This document shows positions 22,174 through 31,527 of a DNA stretch of 64,000 nucleotides, in pieces. The stretch covers positions 1-64,000 of the forward strand of contig VFJJ01000069.1 of the NCBI GenBank assembly GCA_009886115.1, written 5' to 3'. The first letter of the stretch is position 1. The number at the start of each line of letters is the position of its first letter. Under the pieces are notes generated by a model. That model was given only the letters and a program-made list of their open reading frames with translations, was not told the DNA's origin and did not search any database. The stretch comes from Actinomycetota bacterium (GTDB taxonomy: Bacteria > Actinomycetota > Acidimicrobiia > IMCC26256 > VFJJ01). Made by a program: the position numbers and the translations under genes.

Positions 22174-23438
22174 CCGGGTCGATCAGCTTCGACGAGATCG
22201 AGTCACGCCAAGGGTTCCTGGCCACCGGAGCCAAGCCCGAGACCATCGACTGGCTCCCCGAGCCGCCCCGGGCGTTCCGGCACGTGCCCATCATCTCGGT
22301 CGACGACCATCTCGTCGAGCCGCCCCACATCTTCGAAGGTCGGGTATCTGCCCGATATGCCGACCTGGCCCCGCGGGTGATGGCCGAGGACGACGGCCGT
22401 TCGGAGTACTGGCTCTACGACGGCAAGAAGCACTACAAGGTGGGCCTGAACGCCGTTGTGGGCAAGCCGCTGCACCAACGCACGTTCGACCCCGCCCGCT
22501 TCGACGAGATGCGCCGAGGTGCCTGGGACATCCACGCCCGCATCGCCGACATGGACCTGAACGGCGTGTATTCGTCGGTCTGCTTCCCCTCGTCGCTTGC
22601 CGGTTTCGCCGGGCAGCGTTACCAGCTCGGCGTGAGCGACCGCGAGCTGGCCCGGGCCGTGGTGCGCGCGGCCAACGACTGGCATCTCGAGGAGTGGGCC
22701 GGCACCTACCCCGGTCGCATGATTCCCTTGCAGCTCCCGTGGTTGCTCGATCCCGTCGAGGCTGGCGACGAGATTCGCCGCAACGCAGCGCGGGGCTTCA
22801 CCGCCGTCACCTTCCCCGAGCTGCCCGAGCGGCTGGGCCTGCCGTCGCTGCACACCGGGTACTGGGATCCGTTCGTCGCAGCCTGCGAAGAGACCGAGAC
22901 CGTCATCTGCCTGCACGTCGGATCGTCATCGTCGGCGCCGGCCACGTCCACGGGCGCACCGTCCGACACGATCGGCGTGCTGTTCTTCGGTTGGGCCATG
23001 TTCGCAGCCGTCGACTGGCTCTACTCGTTGATACCGGTGCGCTTTCCCAACGTGAAGATCTGCATGTCGGAAGGCGGCATCGGCTGGGTCGCCGGCCTCC
23101 TCGACCGGCTCGACCATGTGGGCCGCTACCAACGGATCTTCGGCACCTGGGAGGGCATCTCGCTCACGCCACGTGAGGTGATGCAACGGAACTTCTGGTT
23201 CTGCACGATCGACGATCTCGCCGGCCTCGAGCAGCGCCACCACATCGGCGTCGACCACGTGATGGTCGAGTCCGACTACCCCCACCAAGACGGCACCTGG
23301 CCCGACACCCAGGCCATCGTGTGGTCCCAGATCTGCACCTTCCCAGCCGACGAGATCGAGCGCATCGCCTGGCGCAACGCGGCCGCGCTCTTCCGTCATC
23401 CCGTCCCCGATTCGGCGATAACCGACTTCGGTTCATAG
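22170..23438 (+). CDS. amidohydrolase family protein (paralog B)
   Basis: Near-colinear paralog of 18031..19299 (FRHVPIISVDDHLVEPPHIFEGR...IADMDLNGVYSSVCFPSSLAGF...VESDYPHQDGTWPDTQ). Confidence 0.92.
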   Translation: MTGSISFDEIESRQGFLATGAKPETIDWLPEPPRAFRHVPIISVDDHLVEPPHIFEGRVSARYADLAPRVMAEDDGRSEYWLYDGKKHYKVGLNAVVGKPLHQRTFDPARFDEMRRGAWDIHARIADMDLNGVYSSVCFPSSLAGFAGQRYQLGVSDRELARAVVRAANDWHLEEWAGTYPGRMIPLQLPWLLDPVEAGDEIRRNAARGFTAVTFPELPERLGLPSLHTGYWDPFVAACEETETVICLHVGSSSSAPATSTGAPSDTIGVLFFGWAMFAAVDWLYSLIPVRFPNVKICMSEGGIGWVAGLLDRLDHVGRYQRIFGTWEGISLTPREVMQRNFWFCTIDDLAGLEQRHHIGVDHVMVESDYPHQDGTWPDTQAIVWSQICTFPADEIERIAWRNAAALFRHPVPDSAITDFGS

Positions 23439-23593
23439 TCGGTGCTGGTCGTATCACTCCACGGTCGTCAAGGCCCGGGCGTTACGTCCGGTCAGTGCGA
23501 GGGATGCGCTCGCGCAGCGTCTCGGCCAAGGCAGCGTCCGCACACGGCGCGGTAGGTTCGTCGCACGGAGATCAGAAGCGGAGGGGAAAGCAC

Positions 23594-24451
23594 GTGGGGA
23601 ACGAGGCATACGGCGACATCAGGGTGCTCACGCCAGAGGAGCATTGGAAGCACTTCGAGTTGTCGTGGCGAGCGCTGAAATCGTACACATACCTGGGGAA
23701 GACGACCCCGTTCCTCGACATCGGCGTCGAGAGCGAGGCGATGCCGTTGCGCCACGACATGCGCAACTCCACCGGAGGGCTCACGGCCGGTCCGCTGTGC
23801 ATCCTGGCTCCCGAGCCCTACTGGCGCGACGACGAGTGCGTCCCGGCGCCCGTCACGATGACCTACGACATCCTCGACCCGGCGTACGACGTCACCCGTC
23901 TCGAAGCCGTCCGCGACGTCATCTCGGTGGGACGCACCATGGGTTACAGCCGCACCCGCATCGTCGATGCCGACAACCCCGAGCGGGTCATCGCCATCTC
24001 CACCGGGAGCGGGGCCAGCCTCGGTGACGTGCCTCCGGGCTTCTACCCCGTCGACAACCCCGTCAACGATGTGGCCGACTCCCCCGCCCTCCCCCCGTTG
24101 CGCGACGTCTTCGGGGTCGTGCAACGACCCGACGGCGCCCTCGAGATCGAGAAGGTGACGCCGATGATCGCGTCGCCGCACTCGGCGCTGCACCAGGGCC
24201 CGATCAACTTCGCCCTCGAAGCCGCGGCCATGGACGAGCTCGAGCGTGTGCTCGGAACGACCGACCTGCAGATCGACCACTACACCGTGATGTTCGTCAA
24301 GCCCGGTTACCACGGCCCATTCGTTTCCACCGCGACCCTCGTGAACCCGCGCGGGCCTCGGTACGGCGTCGAGATGACCATGCGCGACGAAGGCCACAGC
24401 AACCGCATCATCGCCACCGCCTCGGCCTCCTTCCACCGCGTCGCTCCGTGA
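23594..24451 (+). CDS. hotdog-fold/thioesterase-like acyl-CoA protein
   Basis: GTG 23594 with upstream GGAGGGGA; RNSTGGLTAGPLCILAPEPYW...INFALEAAAMDELERVLGTTDLQIDHYTVMFVKPGYHGPF. Confidence 0.65.
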   Translation: MGNEAYGDIRVLTPEEHWKHFELSWRALKSYTYLGKTTPFLDIGVESEAMPLRHDMRNSTGGLTAGPLCILAPEPYWRDDECVPAPVTMTYDILDPAYDVTRLEAVRDVISVGRTMGYSRTRIVDADNPERVIAISTGSGASLGDVPPGFYPVDNPVNDVADSPALPPLRDVFGVVQRPDGALEIEKVTPMIASPHSALHQGPINFALEAAAMDELERVLGTTDLQIDHYTVMFVKPGYHGPFVSTATLVNPRGPRYGVEMTMRDEGHSNRIIATASASFHRVAP

Positions 24452-24483
24452 CCTGACCTGACCTGACCTGACCTGACCTGACC
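24449..24483. repeat. 5-bp tandem repeat (TGACC)x7 beginning at the stop codon of the hotdog gene
   Basis: TGA stop at 24449-24451 is the first trimer of the first TGACC unit. Confidence 0.97.
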
Positions 24484-24580
24484 TGAGCTGACCGTCCACG
24501 GCGGGGCCTCCGGTTTCTTCGCGCTTTTTCACCGGGGCTGCGCAAAATCGCGGAGAAACGCCCGCCGCCGCCACTGCAGC

Positions 24581-25462
24581 TCAGGAAGACAGCACTTGGG
24601 CGCCGGTGGGGGCGATGTGGGTGACAAGCACCTCGGCCTCGGCTCCGACGCACCCGAGGGCCGTGAGGGCCCGGGTGACGCGGGTGACGGCCTCGGGTGC
24701 GGGGTCGACGAGTGTCGCGATGGCGGGGCCCGAACCGGAGAGCCAGGCGCACCATGCTCCGGCAGCCAGGGCGGCGTCGAGCGCGGAGCGAGACCGGGGG
24801 CGCAGAGCCAGGCGCACGTCCTGGTGGAAGCGGTCCTCGGTGGCCGCCCTCAGCGCTTCCACGTCGCCGGCCGCCAGCGCGGCGCACAACAGTGACGAGC
24901 GGCCGACGTTGAACACGGCATCGCCGAACGGCACCTGAGCTGGCAGAGCAGTCCTCGACTCGTCGGTTGAGGTCTCCTCGGGTGGAACCCACAGCACCAC
25001 GGCGGCCGAAGAGATCACCGGGGCCAACGGGATCTGCACCGCATGGCCTCCGGCTGCGGCGACGACACCACCGTAGAGCGATGCAGCCACGTTGTCGGGG
25101 TGGCCTTCGAGCTCGGTTCCGATGGCCAGGACCTCGCGGTGCGATTCGGCGAGCGACCCTCCGCGTTGGAGGATCGCCGCGATGATCCCCCCGACGCGAG
25201 CGGCGCCCGAGAAGCCGAGACCGCGTCCGGGCGGGATGGCGCCGGTCCAGCCGAGCGGGCCCACCCCACCGGCCCGGCGGAAGCCCTTCAGCGCCGGATT
25301 GCGGTGCGGATCGTCGCCGTCGAGGCTCGGATCGCCGAGCACGACGTCGAGGTGCAGATCGAGGGCCAGGCCCAGCACGTCGAAGCCTGGTCCGAGATTG
25401 GCCGAGGTGGCCGGGACCCTGATCCGGATCGGTACGTCCGACGACGACGGTGATCGGGGCAT
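24581..25462 (-). CDS. thrB: homoserine kinase-like GHMP kinase
   Basis: IRVPATSANLGPGFDVLGLALDLHLDV, PPGRGLGFSGAARVGG, AWLSGSGPAIATLVD; ATG 25462. Confidence 0.85.
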   Translation of the reverse strand: MPRSPSSSDVPIRIRVPATSANLGPGFDVLGLALDLHLDVVLGDPSLDGDDPHRNPALKGFRRAGGVGPLGWTGAIPPGRGLGFSGAARVGGIIAAILQRGGSLAESHREVLAIGTELEGHPDNVAASLYGGVVAAAGGHAVQIPLAPVISSAAVVLWVPPEETSTDESRTALPAQVPFGDAVFNVGRSSLLCAALAAGDVEALRAATEDRFHQDVRLALRPRSRSALDAALAAGAWCAWLSGSGPAIATLVDPAPEAVTRVTRALTALGCVGAEAEVLVTHIAPTGAQVLSS

Positions 25463-25479
25463 GGTCTGGCAGGATAGAC

Positions 25480-25496
25480 GTTGACAAATTGTTGAA
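25480..25496. promoter_or_regulatory. operator-like motif GTTGACAAATTGTTGAA (site 2)
   Basis: Differs from site 3 (31492) at 2 of 17 positions; lies in the divergent gap between thrB and the PLP genes. Confidence 0.65.
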
Positions 25497-25559
25497 GAAT
25501 GCTCGCACCGTCCGCCATCCCGGTGGGTACGGGCCACCGGAACGACCAGAGAGGCCATC

Positions 25560-27113
25560 GTGAGCGCCATACCCGACCCTCAGAAGCTCGGTCTCGAACG
25601 TGACGTCGTCGATCAGGCGATCCTCGAACGGTCGGTCGAGCGGTTTCGCGCCGAGCGGATCGTGCTCCCCACGTTCGCCGAGCTGGCCGACCCGTCGACC
25701 ATCCACCCGGCTGTCCGCAACGCCACCGGTTCGGTCGACGCCAACGGCCCGCATGCGCTCAACCTGTTCCGGGTGCACTGGCACAACGTGGCCGCCGACG
25801 CCGCGGCGCAGGCGCCGACCCCCGAGCACGTCGTGCTGCCCAAGAGCCTCACCGGCGTCGACACCCCGATCGTGGTGGCCTTCGGGAACCGGTTCCCGAT
25901 GATCGGCGCCCACAAGGTGCTGGCGGCCTACTCCTGCCTCGCGCCCCGAGTCGTGAGCGGGCAGTACGACCCCACGGTGCACCGCGCCGTGTGGCCGTCG
26001 ACGGGGAACTATGCCCGGGGCGGCGTGGCCATCAGCCGGATCATGGGGTGCCGCGGCGTCGCCGTGCTGCCCGAGAACATGAGTCGCGAGCGCTTCGAGT
26101 GGCTCGATCGCTGGATCGCCGACCCCGCCGACATCATCCGTACCCCGGGATCGGAGAGCAACGTCAAGGAGATCTACGACGAGTGCGCCCGGCTCGCCGC
26201 CGACCCGGCCAACTTCATCCTCAACCAGTTCTCGGAGTTCTCGAACCATCTCGGCCACTACACGGTCACCGGACCGGCGCTCGAACACGTCTTCGAGACG
26301 GTGGCCGCGGCGCATGCCAGCACTGGCGACGCCACGACCCTGCGCCTCGCAGCCTTCGTGTCGGCATCGGGGTCGGCGGGCACGCTCGCCGCCGGCGACT
26401 ATCTCAAGGACCGTCACGGCACCCGCATCGCCGCCGTCGAGGCGCTGGAATGCCCGACCATGCTCTACAACGGTTTCGGGGAGCACAACATCCAGGGGAT
26501 CGGCGACAAGCACATCCCGCTCATCCACAACGTGATGAACACCGACTGGGCCGTCGGCGTGTCCGACCGGGCGTGCGACGAGCTGGGCCTGGTGTTCAAC
26601 ACCGCGGCCGGGACGGCCTTCCTCCGCGACCGGGTCGGCGTCGACGCGGCCGTGATCGACGCGCTCCCCGGCTTCGGACTGTCGTCGATCTGCAACGTGC
26701 TCGCGGCCATCAAGATCGCCAAGCAGGCCGGCCTCGGCGCCGACGACGTGATCGTGACCGTGGCCACCGACGGCGCGGTGCTCTACGGTTCCGAGCGCGA
26801 GCGGCTGCTCACGGGCTCGGGCCGTTACGCGACAACGGGTTTCGGTGAAACCGAGGCTGCCGCGGCGTTCGCCCGTCATCTCGAAGGGGCCACGGTCGAT
26901 CACACGATCGAGTGCACGCAGCTCGACCGGTCTCGGATCTTCAACCTGGGGTACTTCACCTGGGTCGAGCAGCAGGGCGTCGAGCTCGAGCTGTTCGAGG
27001 CCCGACGTTCGCAGGCCTTCTGGCGGGAGCTGCGGGGCTACGTGCCCGTATGGGACGACATGATCCGCGAGTTCAACGCTCGCACCGGGGTCCTCCGGGA
27101 GCTCACGGCGTGA
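25560..27113 (+). CDS. PLP-dependent enzyme, fold-type II-like, atypical
   Basis: 517 aa; [73 protein letters not shown] start. Confidence 0.78.
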   Translation: MSAIPDPQKLGLERDVVDQAILERSVERFRAERIVLPTFAELADPSTIHPAVRNATGSVDANGPHALNLFRVHWHNVAADAAAQAPTPEHVVLPKSLTGVDTPIVVAFGNRFPMIGAHKVLAAYSCLAPRVVSGQYDPTVHRAVWPSTGNYARGGVAISRIMGCRGVAVLPENMSRERFEWLDRWIADPADIIRTPGSESNVKEIYDECARLAADPANFILNQFSEFSNHLGHYTVTGPALEHVFETVAAAHASTGDATTLRLAAFVSASGSAGTLAAGDYLKDRHGTRIAAVEALECPTMLYNGFGEHNIQGIGDKHIPLIHNVMNTDWAVGVSDRACDELGLVFNTAAGTAFLRDRVGVDAAVIDALPGFGLSSICNVLAAIKIAKQAGLGADDVIVTVATDGAVLYGSERERLLTGSGRYATTGFGETEAAAAFARHLEGATVDHTIECTQLDRSRIFNLGYFTWVEQQGVELELFEARRSQAFWRELRGYVPVWDDMIREFNARTGVLRELTA

Positions 27114-28546
27114 TCCTGCGTTGCCACGGCTGCGGTTGGACGGCCCCGGCCGATCGACCGCTCACGTTCCGGTGCGCCAACGCCGGCCGGGCCGACGACA
27201 CCGACCACGTGTTGACGATCGTCGACACCGGTGACGGGCGCCCGGCTGCGGCCCCGGCTGCGGCAACGGGAGCAGGCGGCGGCGCAATCGACGGCACCGC
27301 AGACGACGGAACCGTGGATGGCCGCTCCGGGAATCCGTTCGTCCGATACCGGGATCGCCTGTATTCCCATGATGTCGCGCTGCGTCACGGGCTCAGCGAC
27401 GACCGGTATCTCGAGCTCGTCATCGAGCTCGACGAGGCCGTGGCTCGCGTCGACGGACGGGGGTTTCGCGTCACGCCGTTCGGGCCGCAGCCTGCCTTGT
27501 CGGAACGACTCGGCGTTGCCGTTCTCGTGAAGGATGAGACCGGCGCGGTCTCGGGATCGCACAAGGCCCGCCATCTCATGGGAGTCATGATCCATCTCCT
27601 GGTGGCCGAGGCCATCGCGGGCGGCACGCAAGGCCGTGGCCCGGCTCGCGTCCGTGACCGGCTGGCGATCGCCTCGTGCGGCAACGCCGCCTTGGGTGCG
27701 GCAGTGGTGGCCCGGGCCGCCGACTGGCCCCTCGAGGTCTTCGTGCCACCCTGGGCCCCACCGACGGTCGTCGAGCGGCTCCACGAGCTCGGGGCTCACG
27801 TGACGCGGTGCCCCCGACGCGACGACGATCCGCCCGGCGATCCCTGCGTGCACCGCTTCCGTGAAGCGGTGGCCGCCGGGTCGGTGCCATTCAGCTGCCA
27901 GGGCCCCGACAACGGCCTCACGATCGACGGCGGTCGGACGCTGGGCTGGGAGCTGGCCGAGCAACGGGTGCATCAACCCTTCGGGCGCATCCTCGTGCAG
28001 GTCGGCGGCGGGGCTTTGGCGTCGAGCGTCGCTCAGGGGCTGCGGGTCGACGGCCCTCTCCCGATCGTGCATCCGGTGCAGACCGAGGGATGCGCTCCGC
28101 TCGCCCGCGCGTGGGACCGGGCCGGCCCGATCCTCGAACGAGTCGCTGGCGTGAGCCGGAGTGGCATCGACGGGGAGGGCCGCCCGGTCGAGCTCGACCG
28201 GGCGGCCGTTGTGGCGCTCTCCCACCGGCGCTCGGAGCTGATGTGGCCGTGGGAGACCGAGCCCCAGTCGGCCGCGCACGGGATCCTCGACGACGAGACC
28301 TACGACTGGTGGGAGATCGTGGCCGCGACGCACGAGAGTGGCGGTCGCCCCGTCGTGGCCCACGAAGCCGACATCATCGAGGCGCTCCGGCTGGCCCGCA
28401 CGCTCACGACCGTCCCGGTCGACGCCACCGGCAGCGCCGGGCTGGCCGGTCTGCTCAGGCTGCTCGCCGACGACCCGGGCGTCCGCAACGACGAGCTGCC
28501 CGTCGCCGTGGTCTTCACCGGCCTCGACCGCACCCTCAGCCGCTGA
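27110..28546 (+). CDS. threonine synthase-like PLP-dependent enzyme with N-terminal CxxC
   Basis: GTGA overlap; [21 protein letters not shown]-terminus, [23 protein letters not shown]-lysine motif, [17 protein letters not shown]. Confidence 0.82.
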   Translation: MILRCHGCGWTAPADRPLTFRCANAGRADDTDHVLTIVDTGDGRPAAAPAAATGAGGGAIDGTADDGTVDGRSGNPFVRYRDRLYSHDVALRHGLSDDRYLELVIELDEAVARVDGRGFRVTPFGPQPALSERLGVAVLVKDETGAVSGSHKARHLMGVMIHLLVAEAIAGGTQGRGPARVRDRLAIASCGNAALGAAVVARAADWPLEVFVPPWAPPTVVERLHELGAHVTRCPRRDDDPPGDPCVHRFREAVAAGSVPFSCQGPDNGLTIDGGRTLGWELAEQRVHQPFGRILVQVGGGALASSVAQGLRVDGPLPIVHPVQTEGCAPLARAWDRAGPILERVAGVSRSGIDGEGRPVELDRAAVVALSHRRSELMWPWETEPQSAAHGILDDETYDWWEIVAATHESGGRPVVAHEADIIEALRLARTLTTVPVDATGSAGLAGLLRLLADDPGVRNDELPVAVVFTGLDRTLSR

Positions 28547-28559
28547 AGCGACAACCCGG

Positions 28560-28573
28560 CTCCGTCGACGGAG
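28560..28573. repeat. 14-bp perfect palindrome CTCCGTCGACGGAG
   Basis: Direct inspection, 13 bp after the PLP gene stop. Confidence 0.8.
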
Positions 28574-28730
28574 ACGTCGTGGCGACAGGGCAGACGGGTC
28601 GCCCCAGCGCGCCCGGCCACGTGCCGCCCGGCCGCCTACCCGGCGTCCACCGTCGTCACGACAGACCAGCAGCTTGCCTGGCGTGACGCGCTCGGCGTGC
28701 GCCAGGGCCAAGGCGTCGTCGCGCCCGCCG

Positions 28731-30590
28731 TCACGGCGGCGGCGGGGGTGCTCGGGTCGTGGTGGGCCGTGGTTTCGTGGTCGTGGTGGGCGCCAGCTTG
28801 GTGGTGGTCGTCGGCGCGATCGTCGTGGTGGTGGGGGCGATCGTCGTGGTGGTGGGCGCCGTTGTGGTGGTGGTGGTGGTGGTTGCGGCAGGCACGGTCG
28901 GTACAGGCGTCGTCGGAGCCGTCGTTGCCGGGACGGGCGCGGTCGTCGCGGGAGCCGTGGGCGCGGGAACGTCGCCGCCACCCGGACCAGGACCGGTCGG
29001 GGCGGTCGTGTCGACCGTGCCCGGATCGTCGGGCGTGGGCACGGTGGGCTCGGCGATCGGCGCCGGCTCGACCGAGGTTGCCGGAGTCGAGCGCCTGCGG
29101 GTGGTCGTGGGGACGGGCGCCGTGGTCGTGGGCCCGGTGACCTCGACCGGGCTCCCGAGCGACCTGGTCGTGTTGGTGGACGTCGACACCGTCCGCGTCG
29201 TACTGGTGCGTAGCGAAGACGGTGCCGGCGAGCTCGGCGACGATGTCAACGGCCGCGATGACGTCAGCGTGGCACTCGGCTCGTTGCCCGTGGCGTCAGG
29301 GCCCCGGGCAGGCACGGTCGTGCCCGTGTCGGTTGCCGGCTCCTCGGAGACGACCGCCACCACGGCCGTGCGGCCGGGCACGTCGGGGTCGGGCTCGAAG
29401 ACCACCATGCTGGCAACCACCAGGAGAGCGATGACCGCCGCCAGCGCCGAGCCCACCAGGCTTCGTCGGTGACGCGCCCGTCGACCCGCGTGCGCGTACA
29501 CACTGGCCGACGATCGAACGAGCGGCTCATCGTCGGCCGCGAGCGCGCCGGCGTCCACCGGGACGTCGTGATCGACCTGCGGCCCCGCCTGGCCGTTCTC
29601 GCCCACAGGGCCAGCCGCCCCGCGCGCCCCACCCGCACCGGCAACCGCAGGCTCGCTGGGCAGTTGACCAGCAGCCGAGAAATGATCGGTCCCGACGACG
29701 GCGATTCCCGCTGCAGTGCGCTCGGCGATGCCAGCCGAGGAAGCGACAGCTGCGAGATAGCGCTTGGTGAATCGCCCGAGCGCCAAAGGCGCCACGGCGG
29801 CCACCAGGGCGGTATCGAGATCGAGCACCGACTCGGCCACCGCTCGACAGCGGTCGCACTCGTCGAGGTGAGCGTTGACACTGCTCTGCCGGCGCCCGAG
29901 GTCGCCCCGCACGAACGACGGGAGCAGGCGGACGACCGCCGCACACGCCGGATCCGCTGCAGGGTCCAGGTGCTCGTTCACGATGGCCTGGCGCAAGCCC
30001 TCCCGGGCCCGGCCTTCGAGGCGCTCTACCCGAACGGCGTCGATCGCCAGGATCTCAACCAGATCCCGGGCCTCGGCCCGCTCGATCGCCATGTGCCACA
30101 ACACGACCTGATAGCGGTGGGGTTGCGACGCGAAGGCCCGCACGAGCGGATCGACCTGACCCGGATCGGCGAGCTGGACAGCGAAGAGGAGCCGGCGCAC
30201 CGGGGCGGCTCGACCGGGGTCTGCGTCATCGCGCTGCTGGCGGCGAGAGCGGTCGATCACGACGTCGATCGCGGCGTTCAGGGCCTGAGGGCGGAAGGCG
30301 AACGCGTGGCCCCGACCGGCGCCGAGCTCCCGGTGCAGCAGCTCGAGCCCGGCGTCGACGACCGACGAGGCCACTTTCGGCGAGCGCGTGAGCACGCCGG
30401 CCATCGTCTCCAGCCCGAAGCGATGACGCTCGACGAGAACCGACCAGGCGTCGCCATCTCCGTCGCCGACACTGCCCATCAGGTCACGGTCGGAGCGCGT
30501 CACGTACCCGGCATCGTCCGGTACTCGGGGTTGACCACCAGGCGTCACGGCACCGGCTTCGTCTGCTCGATCGTTCGCTTCGCCACTCAC
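28731..30590 (-). CDS. sigma-factor-like / zinc-finger (zf-HC2) anti-sigma-like / TM / Thr-Pro-rich tail fusion
   Basis: Sigma2-like DRDLMGSVGDGDGDAWSVLVERHRFGLE; sigma4-like YQVVLWHMAIERAEARDLVEILAIDAVRVERLEGRAREGLRQ; NAHLDECDRC (Hx3Cx2C); TM SLVGSALAAVIALLVVASMVVF; PTTTTIAPTTTT tail. Confidence 0.8.
   Translation of the reverse strand: MSGEANDRADEAGAVTPGGQPRVPDDAGYVTRSDRDLMGSVGDGDGDAWSVLVERHRFGLETMAGVLTRSPKVASSVVDAGLELLHRELGAGRGHAFAFRPQALNAAIDVVIDRSRRQQRDDADPGRAAPVRRLLFAVQLADPGQVDPLVRAFASQPHRYQVVLWHMAIERAEARDLVEILAIDAVRVERLEGRAREGLRQAIVNEHLDPAADPACAAVVRLLPSFVRGDLGRRQSSVNAHLDECDRCRAVAESVLDLDTALVAAVAPLALGRFTKRYLAAVASSAGIAERTAAGIAVVGTDHFSAAGQLPSEPAVAGAGGARGAAGPVGENGQAGPQVDHDVPVDAGALAADDEPLVRSSASVYAHAGRRARHRRSLVGSALAAVIALLVVASMVVFEPDPDVPGRTAVVAVVSEEPATDTGTTVPARGPDATGNEPSATLTSSRPLTSSPSSPAPSSLRTSTTRTVSTSTNTTRSLGSPVEVTGPTTTAPVPTTTRRRSTPATSVEPAPIAEPTVPTPDDPGTVDTTAPTGPGPGGGDVPAPTAPATTAPVPATTAPTTPVPTVPAATTTTTTTTAPTTTTIAPTTTTIAPTTTTKLAPTTTTKPRPTTTRAPPPPP
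28775..28900 (-). repeat. low-complexity repeat encoding (A)PTTTT units
   Basis: Encodes ATTTTTTTTAPTTTTIAPTTTTIAPTTTTKLAPTTTTKPRPTTTR. Confidence 0.85.
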
Positions 30591-30847
30591 CGATGCACTC
30601 CACCCTGATGGTCTCGCCCCGCGACCATCGTTCCTGCTGCCCTGATCTCAGCCCCGTTCACTGCCCGTCGTTGCCCCGTCGGCACCCGCGATGTCCGGGA
30701 TGCCGGTCTCCGGCGAGCGTACAGGGTCGTTCGTAACGGTCGAAGGCGGCGAAAAGGGTGGAACCTCCCATGGGTGCTGTTGTAAGCCAGATCGGCGCCT
30801 CGTACGCAGGCACCTCCGAGGCTCACAGAACGCTGCGGGAGCGGCGG

Positions 30848-31366
30848 TCAGGCGTCGCGGTTGGCGGCCTGGGTGACGGGGGGCAGGCACGACCATGGGA
30901 ACTCGATCCATCGATCGGTGTGTCGCCAGACGTAATCGCAGTTCACGATGGACTGCGGCTTCTCGTAGAGCACTGCGGTGCGGAGCTCGGCGACCTCGCC
31001 GCTGCAGTAGTCGACGACGAGCTTGAGGGTGTGCCCGGTGTCGGCCACGTCGTCGACGACGAGCACCCTCGTGCCCCGGATGTCGACCATGTTGAGCACC
31101 GGGGGGAGCATCACCGGGAAGTCGAGCCGCTGGTTGACCCCCGTGTAGAACTCGACGTTCATCACGTGCACGTTCTTGACCGCCAAGGCGTAGGCGATGG
31201 CCCCGCCCAGCAGCATCCCGCCACGCGCGATCGTGAGCACGATGTCGGGGGCGTATCCGGAGTCGTGCACCTCGGTCGCGAGCTGGCGCACCGCGGTTCC
31301 GAACTCCGTGTAGCCGAGCACCTCACGCGGCGGCGGCCCTGCCCCCGTTTCGACGATTTCGCTCAC
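30848..31366 (-). CDS. phosphoribosyltransferase (hypoxanthine/xanthine PRTase-like)
   Basis: IVLTIARGGMLLGGAIAYAL and RVLVVDDVADTGHTLKLV (PRPP-binding loop). Confidence 0.9.
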   Translation of the reverse strand: MSEIVETGAGPPPREVLGYTEFGTAVRQLATEVHDSGYAPDIVLTIARGGMLLGGAIAYALAVKNVHVMNVEFYTGVNQRLDFPVMLPPVLNMVDIRGTRVLVVDDVADTGHTLKLVVDYCSGEVAELRTAVLYEKPQSIVNCDYVWRHTDRWIEFPWSCLPPVTQAANRDA

Positions 31367-31491
31367 CGATCGCCCTCCCCGCTCTCGCAGCCGGAAACCT
31401 CGCTGCCGGCTCCGGGTTCCACCCTATTCGCTCCGATGCGGAGCCATCGGTTGGACGGCGCTCGACATGCTCTAGCGAGCTCGTGCTCAGC

Positions 31492-31508
31492 ATTGACAAA
31501 ATGTTGAA
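31492..31508. promoter_or_regulatory. operator-like motif ATTGACAAAATGTTGAA (site 3)
   Basis: Near-identical to site 2; in the divergent PRTase/XdhD-like intergenic region. Confidence 0.65.
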
Positions 31509-31527
31509 TTCGGTCGACGATGGCTCT

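Noticed and set aside
25481-25486. TTGACA at sites 2 and 3 as simple -35 boxes
   Set aside because: No good -10 hexamer at 16-18 bp on the same strand; the palindromic relation to site 1 fits an operator better, although overlap with a promoter is not excluded.
24408-26903. Minus-strand ORF of 831 aa with QVRSGQVRSGQV repeat
   Set aside because: Antisense to the PLP enzyme plus out-of-frame reading through thrB and the TGACC repeat; real thrB is 24581..25462.
30758-31507. Plus-strand ORF of 249 aa
   Set aside because: Antisense to the phosphoribosyltransferase, which has a clear PRPP loop on the minus strand.
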